A DNA stretch of 64,000 bases. Origin: Natranaerofaba carboxydovora. Its GTDB lineage: Bacteria; Bacillota; Natranaerobiia; Natranaerobiales; Natranaerofabaceae. This document shows, in pieces, positions 44,728 through 55,500 of this stretch. Position numbers and translations under genes: made by a program. The DNA lies in NCBI RefSeq assembly GCF_022539405.1, contig NZ_CP054394.1, positions 1,682,501-1,746,500 on the forward strand. Reading direction: 5' to 3'. The notes under the pieces are model-generated. The model saw only the letters and a program-made list of their open reading frames with translations. It was not told the DNA's origin and searched no databases. Position 1 is the first letter of the stretch; each line of letters begins with the position of its first letter.

Positions 44728-45009
44728 TTAAAGCTCTTCTTTTTTCTTTTGGCATTTATTGATAACTATTGCAGCCATAATGCTTATCATAGATGTGCAA
44801 AACAGCATGACACTCCAAATCCCTTTAATTAAGCTAGTTATTCCATCTGTTGCAAAATATCTTGCCGAAATAACTAAATAGACAGCTGCTCCCATCAAAA
44901 GGAATGAGGGTATATATTTAAGTATTCTTTTTTTGAATAGTCGAGACAACATATAAGTAATATCCACAAAAATGCACCCTAGTATCAATACAGCGAATAA
45001 AAATTCCAT
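44728..45009 (-). CDS. small membrane protein of unknown function
   Basis: 93 residues with three hydrophobic segments (about 2-20, 33-50, 60-85) and a Lys-rich end (KCQKKKEEL). Not recognised. GGAG precedes the ATG at a normal distance. Probably co-transcribed with the hydrolase gene that follows. Confidence 0.65.
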   Translation of the reverse strand: MEFLFAVLILGCIFVDITYMLSRLFKKRILKYIPSFLLMGAAVYLVISARYFATDGITSLIKGIWSVMLFCTSMISIMAAIVINKCQKKKEEL

Positions 45010-45246
45010 TTAAGGTTTCTCCTCTATTATTAATTTAGCCTAAAAGATTAGTGTACCTACCATTTTATCATAAACATGTTTTACGTGACTTACCTATTCA
45101 TTACACTTAATTAACTGCTATTTCTAAGATTTTTCAGCCTTTTTATGTATTTAAAGTTCATCCTTTTGACCGTTTTGATAATATTGCCAAAACATTAAAC
45201 TATAGATAGTAAAACAAATAGTAAAACAGTTGGAGGTGTCTTGTAG

Positions 45247-45810
45247 ATGAACATATTGGAAATTAACAATTTATCAAAATCCTTTGGTTCACGAAATGCG
45301 GTTGATGGGGTTAGTTTCAACGTAAAAGAAGGGGAAGTATTTGGCCTTCTTGGCCCTAACGGTGCAGGGAAATCCACAACTCTCTCCCTGGTAAGCGGTC
45401 TGTTAAATCCAACTGCAGGGAACATAACCTTAGGGGGATGTAATATGGCCAAAGAGAGTCTGAAGGGTAGAAGTTATCTTGGTATCGTCCCTCAAGAACC
45501 TGCACTGTATGCAGGACTATCGGCTAGGGCAAATCTAAAGTTCTGGGGAACAATTAATAATGTCAAAAAAGAAGATCTCGAGGAGTCAGTAAACAGAGTA
45601 CTAACTATCGTAGGACTTCTTGATAGAGCTGATGAACCGATAAAAAAGTATTCAGGAGGAATGAAGCGCCGACTCAACATAGCAGCGGGACTTATCCATA
45701 ACCCTAAACTTTTGATAATGGATGAACCCACTGTGGGTGTTGACCCTCAATCTAGGAATCATATCATTGAAACGGTCAAAAAATTTGGCTCTGTTATAGT
45801 TCGTTGTTGA
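45247..45810 (+). pseudogene. truncated ABC transporter ATPase
   Basis: 187 residues of an ABC-2-type ATPase: Walker A GPNGAGKS, Q-loop VPQEPALY, signature YSGGMKRR and Walker B LLIMDEPTVGVDP. The frame then ends (KKFGSVIVRC) before the H-loop histidine and the C-terminal part, about 60-110 residues short. No permease gene follows; 90 bp later the convergent lipoprotein gene ends. It has a good ribosome binding site (TTGGAGGTG). Likely a decaying gene fragment; an inactive but expressed protein is possible. Confidence 0.8.
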
Positions 45811-45827
45811 TTTGAGTAAAATTATTT

Positions 45828-45860
45828 AAGCGGTAGCATTTTTGAAGGAAGCTACCGCTT
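45828..45860. terminator. hairpin between convergent genes
   Basis: AAGCGGTAGC (45828-45837) with GCTACCGCTT (45851-45860), 13-nt loop. No U-run is evident on the plus strand, so it is only a possible terminator. Confidence 0.45.
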
Positions 45861-45900
45861 ATGACGCAGTAATCGGAGGATGTACAATAAACCGCTAATA

Positions 45901-47124
45901 TTATAAATCATATCTGATCCGCTTAATTTCAAATGAATCTACCTTATTCTCTTCAAAAGATAAAGTAAAAGTAAAGTGGTGCTGGTAAAAACCAAAGGGA
46001 GCTTGATCAGGAAGATGATCTTCAAAGATAATTTTTTCTATAGAAGAGTCATTGTCCAACTTTACATTACCATTACGTCTAATTACATCATCATCTTGAT
46101 ATAAGATCGGAAATTTTTCAATGACATTTTCCACGCTATCGCCTACTTCTATTTCTCGTGGCCCTTTCACATTAGGTTCGAAAGCCTCTAATACTTTAAA
46201 TTCAAAATCTTTACCTACATCTTTATAATTATGAGTTTTAGAATCATATTCTAATGGTTGCTGAAACATAACTTCAAATTGTGGATATTCATAAGTCTTT
46301 TCGTTAAAAGGGCCTACTACATCATAGAGAACTTCTTCTTCAAAAGCTACATCTTCTGGTTCTTCGGGGATATCTTCTAAACCATCTTCTCCTTCTTTAA
46401 ATATTTTAGAAGAACTTTCAAATTTCAAATCTTCAAGTCCATGAAATCTTTCCATTCCTTCTAACTTAAGTTGTTCTAAATTAGTTAAATTGGTAATAAA
46501 CTTTTCTTGTTTTGTAGGATCTATGCTATTTAAACATATTTCAAGTTTTTCTAAATTTTTTAATTCAAATATTAGTTCTGGATTTTTTATTTCATTATTT
46601 TTCAGGTTCAATTTTTCTATATTAGAAGCATACTCTAAACCAGTTAAATTTTTAATAGCATCATTAGAAGATAAGTCTAGTGATGTTATCTTCTCTAATT
46701 CTTCAATTGTCAGTTGACCTTCTGTTTTATTTATTTCATTCCTTATAGCAGTTTCTAAATTTGAATCAGTTATGTCAACTGCTTCCTTTTCAAATTTAGC
46801 CTTTATAGTGACATTTTCATTTATTTCAAATTGATAATCTAGTTGATTACTCACTTTCTCGCCATCTTTTTCCCAATTTACAAATTCATAACCTTCTTCA
46901 GGTTCTGCTTCTATCTTAACCTCTGCTCCTTCTTCATAAGTGCCTTCACCTGTTATTTCTCCCGCATATTCAGGATCAGCTTGTACCTCTACTTGATATT
47001 TATTCAGATTATTTTTATTTTTTTCATCTTCTGCTTTTTCTTCTGGAGCACAGCCTGCTATAAAAACTGTAAAAACTATTACACTTATCACTATTGATAT
47101 ATAAGCTAATTTTCTTACTGACAC
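45901..47124 (-). CDS. lipoprotein with InlB-type B repeat and degenerate leucine-rich repeats
   Basis: About 407 residues. Lipoprotein signal with lipobox FIAGC, then an acidic linker, one B-repeat-like domain (YQVEVQADPEYAGEITGEGTY..., about 45-110) and three or four weak leucine-rich repeats (about 120-215). The C-terminal 190 residues form an unrecognised acidic domain. It should sit on the outer face of the membrane. The start is placed at the GTG with GAGG 8 nt upstream. Its upstream region GTGAGGTGGTA matches that of the gene at 48382-50043, evidence of duplication. Confidence 0.75.
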   Translation of the reverse strand: MSVRKLAYISIVISVIVFTVFIAGCAPEEKAEDEKNKNNLNKYQVEVQADPEYAGEITGEGTYEEGAEVKIEAEPEEGYEFVNWEKDGEKVSNQLDYQFEINENVTIKAKFEKEAVDITDSNLETAIRNEINKTEGQLTIEELEKITSLDLSSNDAIKNLTGLEYASNIEKLNLKNNEIKNPELIFELKNLEKLEICLNSIDPTKQEKFITNLTNLEQLKLEGMERFHGLEDLKFESSSKIFKEGEDGLEDIPEEPEDVAFEEEVLYDVVGPFNEKTYEYPQFEVMFQQPLEYDSKTHNYKDVGKDFEFKVLEAFEPNVKGPREIEVGDSVENVIEKFPILYQDDDVIRRNGNVKLDNDSSIEKIIFEDHLPDQAPFGFYQHHFTFTLSFEENKVDSFEIKRIRYDL

Positions 47125-47178
47125 TTTTACCACCTCACCCCAAAGTATTCAAAAAGGTCATTCATAAACAGTAATTCT

Positions 47179-48300
47179 TTATCCTCTTAAAAAGTCAGCA
47201 TCAGTTATATTGACACCTTGTGATTCTAATTCATTAATTACATCAGTGTCATCTGCGGGGTTATCGATTAAGCGAAGGGTTTCAAGATTTGTTAAGTCCT
47301 TAAGTGAAGTAATTTCATCTATTGAGTTATATCCCAGGTCTAGCTCTTCTAGATTTGTAAGTTCTATTAATGAGCTGATATCAGTCACTTCATTTCTAGC
47401 TAGCCCTAGTACTTCTATACTATTCAGCCCTGATAAAGCGTCGATTTCCTGTATTTCATTACTGCCTAATCGCAGTCTTGTCAGATTATCGTGACCTTCA
47501 AGGGGTGAAATATCTGATATTTGATTGTCATTTAGGTAAAGTGTTTCTAAATTTGATAAATTCTTAAGTGGGCTGATATCGGTCACTTCATTTTCAGCAT
47601 CTTCATCACCCCACTGTAAGCTTGTCTCTGAGTTGGTTAACTGTAGTGTTTCTAAGTTTGTTAAGTTTTCTAATGGTGTAATGTCATCTATCTGGTTTCT
47701 GCACAGTTGTAACTGTTCTAAATTCTCTAATTTAGACAATGGGTCTATATTTTCGATTTTATTATCATTTAAAAATAATTGTTCAAGGTTTGTTAACTCT
47801 TTAAGAGGAGATATGTCTTCTATCTCATTGTATCTCAATCGCAAATCAGTTAAGTTAACAGCATATTCTAAGCCCGTGAGATCTGAAATATCTTCTTGAT
47901 AAACTTCTAAGCTTTCAAGATTCTTCATGTCTGACATTGTTATTTCACCTGATGATTTATTTAATTCATCACGTATCGCAGTTTTAAGTGTATCGTCTGG
48001 AATATCTACTGTTTCATCAAACTGTGCCGTCACCTCCTTATCAGTTTCAACTTCTAATTCGTATTTCTGATCTTGACTTATTTTTTCTCCTTCTACTTCC
48101 CAACCAACAAATGTATAACCTTCTTTCGGTGTTGCCTTTAATAGGACTGTCTCACCTTTTTCAAAAGTTCCACCTTCTGTTACTGTTCCCATATCCTCAT
48201 CATTAGATTGGATGATGACTTCTAACTCGTTATTACAACCTACCGATAAACTCATAGAAACGAGTATAATCCATACTGTTATAGTAATATTCTTAATCAT
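47179..48300 (-). CDS. internalin-like leucine-rich repeat lipoprotein
   Basis: 373 residues: signal peptide with lipobox-like LSVGC, one B-repeat-like domain (LEVIIQSNDEDMGTVTEGG..., about 26-95), a cap and about ten 22-residue leucine-rich repeats of the form L-NLE-L-L--N-I-DI-PL (about 125-365). Such proteins bind proteins or carbohydrates at the cell surface; partner unknown. ATG with GGAGG upstream. It lies between two paralogous lipoprotein genes on the same strand, with gaps of 81 and about 54 bp, so likely one transcript. Confidence 0.85.
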   Translation of the reverse strand: MIKNITITVWIILVSMSLSVGCNNELEVIIQSNDEDMGTVTEGGTFEKGETVLLKATPKEGYTFVGWEVEGEKISQDQKYELEVETDKEVTAQFDETVDIPDDTLKTAIRDELNKSSGEITMSDMKNLESLEVYQEDISDLTGLEYAVNLTDLRLRYNEIEDISPLKELTNLEQLFLNDNKIENIDPLSKLENLEQLQLCRNQIDDITPLENLTNLETLQLTNSETSLQWGDEDAENEVTDISPLKNLSNLETLYLNDNQISDISPLEGHDNLTRLRLGSNEIQEIDALSGLNSIEVLGLARNEVTDISSLIELTNLEELDLGYNSIDEITSLKDLTNLETLRLIDNPADDTDVINELESQGVNITDADFLRG

Positions 48301-48381
48301 AAGTTAGCCTCCTGTTTGCCCCAATTATCTATAACTTTTTCTTCTTGGCCCCAAAGTTTTTCACCGTAAAATAGACAATCA

Positions 48382-50043
48382 CTATTTTATCTTCTTTAGT
48401 CTATGTTCTTTAACACTGAACTCCCAAGTTGTAGCTTCTATGTCTTCTGAATCAACTTTTTGTCCATTTTCACTAGGGGTCACCTCAAATGATAAGGTTT
48501 CTCCATCTTCATCCCACTCTAACCCCTGAAAATTAACATTGTATTCAGGTTGTTCTGTATCCTTTTTTAGTTCGTCATATTCTTCTTCAAACTCATCCCA
48601 ATCAGTAACTCGAAATACTTCATCTTGATTGGTATCATATATATTTAAAGTTTTACTTCCAGTTTCGCCTCCAATCCATAGCTTCCTAATATATGCCACA
48701 TAGTCTTCCTGCGGTGACCAAAAGTAATCGTCAATAACTCCATTAACATCTTGAATTATATTTACGTCCTGCTTGTTGCTATTTAAATATCCTAGCACTT
48801 CATTTACTTCACTTTTTTCTTGATAAACTATTCTAATATTCTTTTTATCCTGTTCTAGGGTATCGGAGAATTTAATTTGCCGCATATTAGCTTCTGGATT
48901 TGAAGAGTCGAGTTTATCTTCTAGTGGACCCAAAATATCATTCAATGGAATTTTGGATTCACTTGGCAATGTAAGAACTGTTTTATCAAGTAAATAAGGA
49001 TCAATTACTGTTGAAACTCCTGTGAGTTTTTCTTGATCTAATTCAATTTCAAGATTACTATTAAAGCGTGCTAAAACACTATTTATAGAGGATTCATCAT
49101 AAGCTACTTCAGTATCTGCATCATCAGTTGTTATAACTACTTCATTAATCAGATCAATTACTGATTCTTTATAGAGTTCATCTAGAGATGAATAAGATTC
49201 TTCTAGTGAATCCATAGAAGTAACTTTTAGTTCATCATCCGTTTCTTTTAGCACAATAGTTTTCTGTGTTTTTTCCTTCTCAAGGTCTTGATCTTTCAAT
49301 AGTTCTATAAAAAGTGATCTCAAAGAAACAGAGTCCTCTTCGGCTTGAGACTTCAATTTATTAATCAGTTCTTTTTGGATAATCTCAATATTTTCATTAC
49401 TGAATTTTGGGTATTTCAGTGAAGCTGTTACTTGAACAGATTCTTCACTTTCTTCAATTTTTTGCAACTCTACATCACCTAAAAAACCAAGCTTTCCAGG
49501 GCCTACCCGATCATAATCTTGGTAAACTCCAAAATTAGGATAGCTATTTGATTCTAGTACTTCTCTTAAGCTTTCTTCGGAGAATAGTGTTGTCGAAACA
49601 TCCTCATTAAAAATTTGAAAAGCTTCTTCTGCTGTTTGTTTAACTTCTTCTAAAGGCCACTCTGCCTTTACGGACTCTTCTACATTAATTTCATCTTTAA
49701 AGTTAGCTATTATTTCCTTGTCGTCTTCAACTTCTATTTCGAGAGTCTTGTTTTCTTCTAATACTTCTCCTTCTTTATTCGTCCAATTATCAAAATTGTA
49801 CCAGTTTTCAGAGATAGCTCTAATTTCTGCTAGTTCCCCTTCTTTATAAGTACCTTCACCTGTTATATTGCCAGCCTCTTCAGGATCAGCTTGTACCTCA
49901 ACTTCGTATTCAATTGAGTCATCTTTATCTTGTTCTTCCTGTTCATCTCCTGCTTTTTCCTCTGGAGCACAACCTGTCATAAAGGCTACTGAAACAAACA
50001 AGCATGTAATCAATAATAAATGAAACAATCTCTTTCCTGACAA
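48382..50043 (-). CDS. large lipoprotein with B-repeat domain
   Basis: 553 residues. Lipobox FMTGCAPEEKAGDE, nearly the same as the 45901-47124 protein (AGCAPEEKAEDE), and a B-repeat-like domain (about 45-115) starting YEVEVQADPEEAG. The rest (about 120-553) is an unrecognised, strongly acidic region, perhaps with two domains: 120-275, which resembles a DUF-type lipoprotein fold, and 360-553, which contains the possible beta-propeller-like unit VIDDYFWSPQEDYVAYIRK. TTG start with GAGG 7 nt upstream. First of the three-gene surface group. Confidence 0.7.
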   Translation of the reverse strand: MSGKRLFHLLLITCLFVSVAFMTGCAPEEKAGDEQEEQDKDDSIEYEVEVQADPEEAGNITGEGTYKEGELAEIRAISENWYNFDNWTNKEGEVLEENKTLEIEVEDDKEIIANFKDEINVEESVKAEWPLEEVKQTAEEAFQIFNEDVSTTLFSEESLREVLESNSYPNFGVYQDYDRVGPGKLGFLGDVELQKIEESEESVQVTASLKYPKFSNENIEIIQKELINKLKSQAEEDSVSLRSLFIELLKDQDLEKEKTQKTIVLKETDDELKVTSMDSLEESYSSLDELYKESVIDLINEVVITTDDADTEVAYDESSINSVLARFNSNLEIELDQEKLTGVSTVIDPYLLDKTVLTLPSESKIPLNDILGPLEDKLDSSNPEANMRQIKFSDTLEQDKKNIRIVYQEKSEVNEVLGYLNSNKQDVNIIQDVNGVIDDYFWSPQEDYVAYIRKLWIGGETGSKTLNIYDTNQDEVFRVTDWDEFEEEYDELKKDTEQPEYNVNFQGLEWDEDGETLSFEVTPSENGQKVDSEDIEATTWEFSVKEHRLKKIK

Positions 50044-50224
50044 AATACCACCTCACTTTAATTTTTCAAAAAAAATTAAGTCCAAATCGGACTATAAAAT
50101 ATCATGCTAACTAATTTTCATCTAATTTTTCTTCATAACCTAGGTTAAATTAAGGAACAGCAAATATCTTATACGCAGCAAACCATACATTACCATTTTG
50201 GCATGGCTTAATAATAATTTCAAC

Positions 50225-50515
50225 CTAAACTATGCTAAATTTCGAAGTTCTAATTGAATCATAAGTATCGTTAACTTGGTATAGGCATATTTTTACTAGG
50301 AATTCTTTGATATTATTTACAGTATTATCATGTCCGATTGAATCAAGAAAATTATACCATGATAAATAATTATCAAGGTATTTGGTAGAGATACCCTTAA
50401 ACTTATGAATAAAATCTTTATCAACAACCCTTTTATTATCAACTGTAAGGTAGTCTAAAACCTCAAATTTAACATATTGATTTGGATATAACTGTCTAAC
50501 TTCAGACCATTTCAT
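50225..50515 (-). CDS. small protein of a conserved MKW-EVRQLYPNQ family
   Basis: 96 residues beginning MKWSEVRQLYPNQYVKFEVLDY. This opening is seen in short proteins of unknown function across Firmicutes. The second half (KYLDNYLSWYNFLDSIGHDNTV...) does not match what I recall of that family and may be divergent. ATG at 50515 is chosen for GGAGG 8 nt upstream; the longer frame adds 19 unsupported codons. Confidence 0.6.
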   Translation of the reverse strand: MKWSEVRQLYPNQYVKFEVLDYLTVDNKRVVDKDFIHKFKGISTKYLDNYLSWYNFLDSIGHDNTVNNIKEFLVKICLYQVNDTYDSIRTSKFSIV

Positions 50516-50656
50516 ATGACCCACCTCCGTTAAGTCCATTATATCACTTAACACTTTGGAAAAACATACCACGACAAATTATAATACACTCTTTTTGACA
50601 AAAAAGCTGCTTAATGGTAACTTTTAGTGTGCCAAAAATAACTTGGAGGTGTCTCT

Positions 50657-52120
50657 TTGAAACGGATAGTTTTATTATTTTTTGTTTTTATGCTAGTTAG
50701 CTCATCAAGTTTTGCAGCCGAGCCCCAGGAAGATATCGATATAATAATCGATGATCAGACAATCGAAACTGAGGTTCCACCCAGGCTTGTAGATGACAGG
50801 ACCTTAGTTCCTGTTAGGGATGTTTTCGAAAACTTAGGTGCCGAAATGAAGTGGGACCCAGAAGATAGAGTAGCTTCAGGTATACATGAAGATCAGAGAG
50901 TAGATATACCAATTGATAGTAAGGAAGCTACAGTGAATGAGACTACTGAAACTTTAGATGTTCCAGCACAAGTTTTTGAAGAAAGGACTTATGTTCCACT
51001 AAGGTTTTCCGGAGAGGCTTTGGATGGTGAAGTTGATTGGGACGGAGATGCAAGGGAAATAACAATTGACCCTCCAGAAATTGATGATTCTGTAAAGGTT
51101 GGAGAACTTACAGCTCACTTTATAGATGTAGGCCAGGGTGATGCTATATTCCTTGAAACACCTTGCGATAATCACGTATTAGTGGACGGGGGACAAAACT
51201 GGGAAGGTGACACAGTAGTTAGCTATATTGAAAATTTGGGCATAAATGAAATAGAAAAAGTCGTAGCCTCCCACCCCCATGCTGACCACATCGGAGGATT
51301 AAGTGATGTATACCAAGAGCTAGATGTAGAAGTCATCTACGATAATGGTTATGAACGTGATACACAAACTTATGAAGAGTATTACGAATTAGCCAACCAG
51401 GAAAGTGATTTTAGAGTGGCCACACAAGGGGATACTCTTGATGTAGATTCTATAGACGCTGAATTTATTCATCCACCAGAAGGCCACACAGGAGATATAC
51501 ACGACCTTAATCTAGTTCTAGATTTGGATTTTGAAGGACAGTCAATTCTATTAACTGGAGATGCAGAGATACCTTCTGAAGAAATGATGATGAATAATTC
51601 CCCTGAGCTTCTACCAAGTGAGTTACTAAAGGTAGGACACCATGGGTCTAGCACAAGTACTGGAGACGAATTTTTAGATGCAGTAGATCCCGAAGCTGCT
51701 GTTATCCAAGTAGGAGAGGATAATAGATATGGTCACCCTGATGCTGAAGTGCTTCAGCGCCTTCAAGAAAATGATGTGAAAATCTATAGAAACGACTATC
51801 ATGAGGATGTAGTTATAACTTTGGACGAAAATAGCTGGAGCGCCAATGTTGAACCGTGGGACGGGGAAGTTATAATAGAAGAAGATGAAGCAACTGATGA
51901 GCCAGATGATGAAACTGTAGAAGAACCGGTTGGAAGAGTTAATATAAACACAGCATCTTATGAAGAACTGCAGGAAATAATCAATATAGGAGAAGCAAGA
52001 GCAGAAGAAATAATAGAGCTAAGACCTTTTAATTCCCTTGATGAATTAGATGCAGTTCATGGGCTTGCCGATGCGACTATAGAAGAAATTAAAGAAGAAG
52101 GAATTGCTTATGTTGAATAA
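50657..52120 (+). CDS. exported ComEC-like metallo-beta-lactamase fused to copper-amine-oxidase-like and helix-hairpin-helix domains
   Basis: 487 residues in three modules. A signal peptide (1-21) leads to a copper amine oxidase N-terminal-like domain (about 25-138: DDRTLVPVRDVFENLGAEMKW). Next is a ComEC/Rec2-type metallo-beta-lactamase domain (about 150-400) with metal motif SHPHADH (205-211), GDAE and GHHGSS. A Glu/Asp linker precedes a ComEA-like helix-hairpin-helix domain (about 423-487: GRVNINTASYEELQEI). It is probably a secreted nuclease or hydrolase acting on DNA at the cell surface. TTG start with GGAGGTG 5-6 nt upstream. Monocistronic. Confidence 0.88.
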   Translation: MKRIVLLFFVFMLVSSSSFAAEPQEDIDIIIDDQTIETEVPPRLVDDRTLVPVRDVFENLGAEMKWDPEDRVASGIHEDQRVDIPIDSKEATVNETTETLDVPAQVFEERTYVPLRFSGEALDGEVDWDGDAREITIDPPEIDDSVKVGELTAHFIDVGQGDAIFLETPCDNHVLVDGGQNWEGDTVVSYIENLGINEIEKVVASHPHADHIGGLSDVYQELDVEVIYDNGYERDTQTYEEYYELANQESDFRVATQGDTLDVDSIDAEFIHPPEGHTGDIHDLNLVLDLDFEGQSILLTGDAEIPSEEMMMNNSPELLPSELLKVGHHGSSTSTGDEFLDAVDPEAAVIQVGEDNRYGHPDAEVLQRLQENDVKIYRNDYHEDVVITLDENSWSANVEPWDGEVIIEEDEATDEPDDETVEEPVGRVNINTASYEELQEIINIGEARAEEIIELRPFNSLDELDAVHGLADATIEEIKEEGIAYVE

Positions 52121-52224
52121 AAATATTGCCATCTACACATAAGTGGTGACGATGCAAAACCATTAACCTATCCAAAATATAACAGGGCGCAATTTAGGCT
52201 CAACTTGAAGGTTAACAAATTCAT

Positions 52225-52259
52225 TAAAAAACCGCAGGATTGTTATAACCCCTGCGGTT
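52225..52259 (-). terminator. terminator downstream of tRNA-Val
   Basis: AACCGCAGG (52230-52238) pairs with CCTGCGGTT (52251-52259). On the minus strand TTTTTAATG follows. It lies 14 bp after the tRNA and may also end the plus-strand ComEC-like transcript. Confidence 0.75.
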
Positions 52260-52273
52260 GTCGTTTTCATTAA

Positions 52274-52348
52274 TGGTGGGTCTGGGTGGGTTCGAACCAC
52301 CGGCTTCTACCGCGTCAAGGTAGCGCTCTCCCCCTGAGCTACAGACCC
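52274..52348 (-). tRNA. tRNA-Val (anticodon GAC)
   Basis: 75-nt cloverleaf with encoded CCA. Acceptor GGGTCTG/CAGACCC, D-arm GCTC-GAGC, anticodon stem CTACC/GGTAG with loop TTGACGC (anticodon GAC), T-arm GGTGG-TTCGAAC-CCACC, discriminator A. All stems pair fully. Confidence 0.97.
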
Positions 52349-52386
52349 ATTATTTAATTTATCAATATCTTGTTTTTGCGGATATA

Positions 52387-52415
52387 AGTATAACATATCC
52401 AAAGGCACGAAGCAA
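52387..52415 (-). promoter_or_regulatory. sigma-A promoter of tRNA-Val
   Basis: Minus strand TTGCTT (52415-52410), 17-nt spacer, TATACT (52392-52387), about 40 bp before the tRNA. Confidence 0.65.
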
Positions 52416-52501
52416 CACTAACTAACTATTAATTCTCGCTATTTTTATCACATCATACCCATTATACTCATCAATTATTTGCTTACTTATAAGTCACTCT
52501 G

Positions 52502-55500
52502 TCAATCCACTCTTATAGCCTTCTCTAACATAATATGATAGATATAGGTCTCTTTCACTTCTTTATTATATATCTTTTCTACAGCCATTTTATAATAATC
52601 AAGCTGCACCTTGTAATCTTTTTGCAATCTTTTTAGTTCATTCTCTTTAATATTATCTGTCTTAAAGTCAATTAACAAAAACCCGTCCTTTTCCTCTATA
52701 AGATAATCTACAGCCCCCTGGATAACAATAATTTCATCCTTTTCTTCACAATTATTATCAGTCTCCTCCATCTCTTCATAAATCTCAATATCTTTATAAG
52801 ACACACCCAGGGTAAAATTAATTTCTCTTGTTAAGTTATCCTTATTTTGTAATACTCTCTTTCCAAGCTCTGTTTCAAAAAAACTCTCCACTTTGCCCGG
52901 CTCTATCATTTCTATTTGTTCTTTTGTTATTATCTCTTTTTCTATCAATTTATCCAATGATTCACTTAAATGTTCACCAAAAGCATTATAAGCCAAATCT
53001 AATGGCACATGCTGAAAGACAAGATGATAGGCCGTACCTAGTTCTGCTCCTGTCAGTTTTTCTTTTTCTTTCAAAAACTCAGGCCTTTTTAAAAATGTCT
53101 CAGCTAGATGTTTGCTAGTTTCGTTAGTTTTTCTACTTTCCCTTATTTCTTTAGCTTCCTGCTGTATTTGGGTAACTGTTAGTTTTGCCGGCAGTTGTGT
53201 TACATGTTGATATGGATATTTCCAGTTAAGGGCACTTCTAATGGCTTCTAAATCATCAATTTCATCAACAATATCACTAGGTTCTTCCTCATAATCATCT
53301 ACATCTTCAGTTTCCCTTCCTACAGCAATTTCACCGTACCCTTCTGATTTCTCATACTGATTTTGATCATCCTGAGTTTTCTCATCTTGAATTTCTTCAT
53401 GAACCTGGAGCTCAAAATATCTTTTATTATGCCCTTCACCATGCCCTTCATCATTCACATCATAACTTATACTGGGGATTATCCAATCAAAATAACAGCC
53501 TATATTATCAGGCTCCTCATGACCATCTATTTCCTTTCCACTCCCCACTAGTATCAGGTGTTCTTCCGCTCTTGTAAGTGCTACATATAGTATTCTCATC
53601 TCTTCGGCAAGGACTTCTTTTCTTATCCTTTCTTTTATCACTTCATATGAAATGGTCGGATATTTTAATCTTTTGTCAAGGTCAACTATCTTTGGACCGA
53701 GCCCAAGCTCCTTATGATAAAGAAGATCTTTCTTTATTTCGTTCATATTAAAACTTTTCCCAAGCCCCATTACAAAAACAACTCTAAATTCAAGGCCTTT
53801 GCTTTTGTGAATACTCATAAGCCTTACAACATTTTCTTTTTCACTTAAGACTCTTGCCTTTGCTAGATCTTCATCCCTATCTTCAAGTTTTTCTATAAAT
53901 CTCAAGAATCTAAAAAGTCCCGACTGAGAAAAAGTATCAAACTGAAGGGCCAAATCATACAGGGAGTGTAGATTTGCCTTTCTCTCCTCACCATCTTTAA
54001 GTCCCCTGACAAAATCCAAATATCCAGTAATCTCAAAGATGTCCCAGATAAGCTCCGATAATTTATTTTTCCTTGAAAAGCTGCGCCATCTATTTAGTTT
54101 TGTCAAAAATTCATTAATTTTAGATACTAAGCCTATTTTTACTTTTTCTTGCACAACATTTTCTTTCTCATTCTCATTTGCATTTTCACTAAAATCATTA
54201 CTAACCCCAGAAACATTAATCAAATCTTCATAAAGATCCCCTCTACCTCTAATCTCAAACAGTTCTTCTTCAGTAAAATTAAATATTGGAGATCTAAGAA
54301 CTGCTGCCAGGGGTATGTCCTGTCTTGGGTTATCAATAACTTTTAAAAGTGAAAGCATCACCTGAATTTCTGGTGACTTGAAATAACCTTTATTTAGCTC
54401 CGCATAAAAGGGGACCTCTTCCTCAGCAAATATCTCTGTTATCCGCTCCCCGTGAGAACCTAGCTGTCTATTTAAGACTACAACATCCCTATATTCCAAA
54501 GGCCTATACTCATCAATATCTTTTTCATAAACACAGTAGCCACTATCTATTAACTCTTTTATTCTTTTTGCTATAAGTTTTGCTTCTTGTTCTTCATCTG
54601 TTAGCTGCCTTTCCTGATCTTTTTGTACAAAGTGTACCTCGACAGGCTTATCTAGCAAAATTTTTTGGCCCTGGTCCTGCTCCGGCTTAGGGAAAGTTTT
54701 ACCACTATCAAGCCTTGTATTTTCGTCGTAGTCTACTCCTCCAATTTTTCTTGTCATTATATTTTCAAAGATATTATTGACCCCATCAATGACTTTCTTT
54801 GAGGAGCGAAAATTTTGTTTTAGTTCAATTAGCCGACCAGGAAAGTCTAAATCATTTTCTTGATTATCATAATCACTATATTTATAATATTTGTTCAAAA
54901 ATAGCCCCGGTTCTGCAAGTCTAAATCTATATATACTCTGCTTAACATCTCCTACCATAAACATATATGGATAATCGTTCACAGTGCTATCGCTAATGAC
55001 TTCTAATATTTCGTTTTGTACCCCGTTTATATCCTGATACTCATCTACCATCACTTCTTTATATTTTTCTTTTAACTCCCTTACTATCTCCTCAAACTCT
55101 AAAAGTAAAAGGGTTTTATGCTCCAAATCACTGTAATCAAGAAGTTTTCTTTGCTTCTTGACCTCCATGTAGCGCCTGTCAAACTCAAAAACCATGTCTG
55201 TTAGTAGCTTCATATATGGAGCTACAGCTTTTAGTTCTTCTATCATTTCATCTTCTTGTCGTGAAAAAAAACTATCTTTAAGGCTTTTTATTTCATCTTT
55301 TGCCTTGTCTCTCAAGTTTTTTACTTCTTCTTTTAGTTCATCATCTACCGGATCGTCTTTTTTTATAGAGGGTAGTCTTTTGAACCGAAAGCCCTGACAG
55401 ATACTTCTTAACTTGTCCCAATTTTTAGTATCATTATCATTAAGCTTTTCTTTTAACCCACAAGCCGTAGTAAGCTCCTCTTCTAACCTTTCATAATATT

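Noticed and set aside
45195-45452. Minus-strand frame across the ABC ATPase start
   Set aside because: It is antisense to conserved Walker A codons, which explains its openness.
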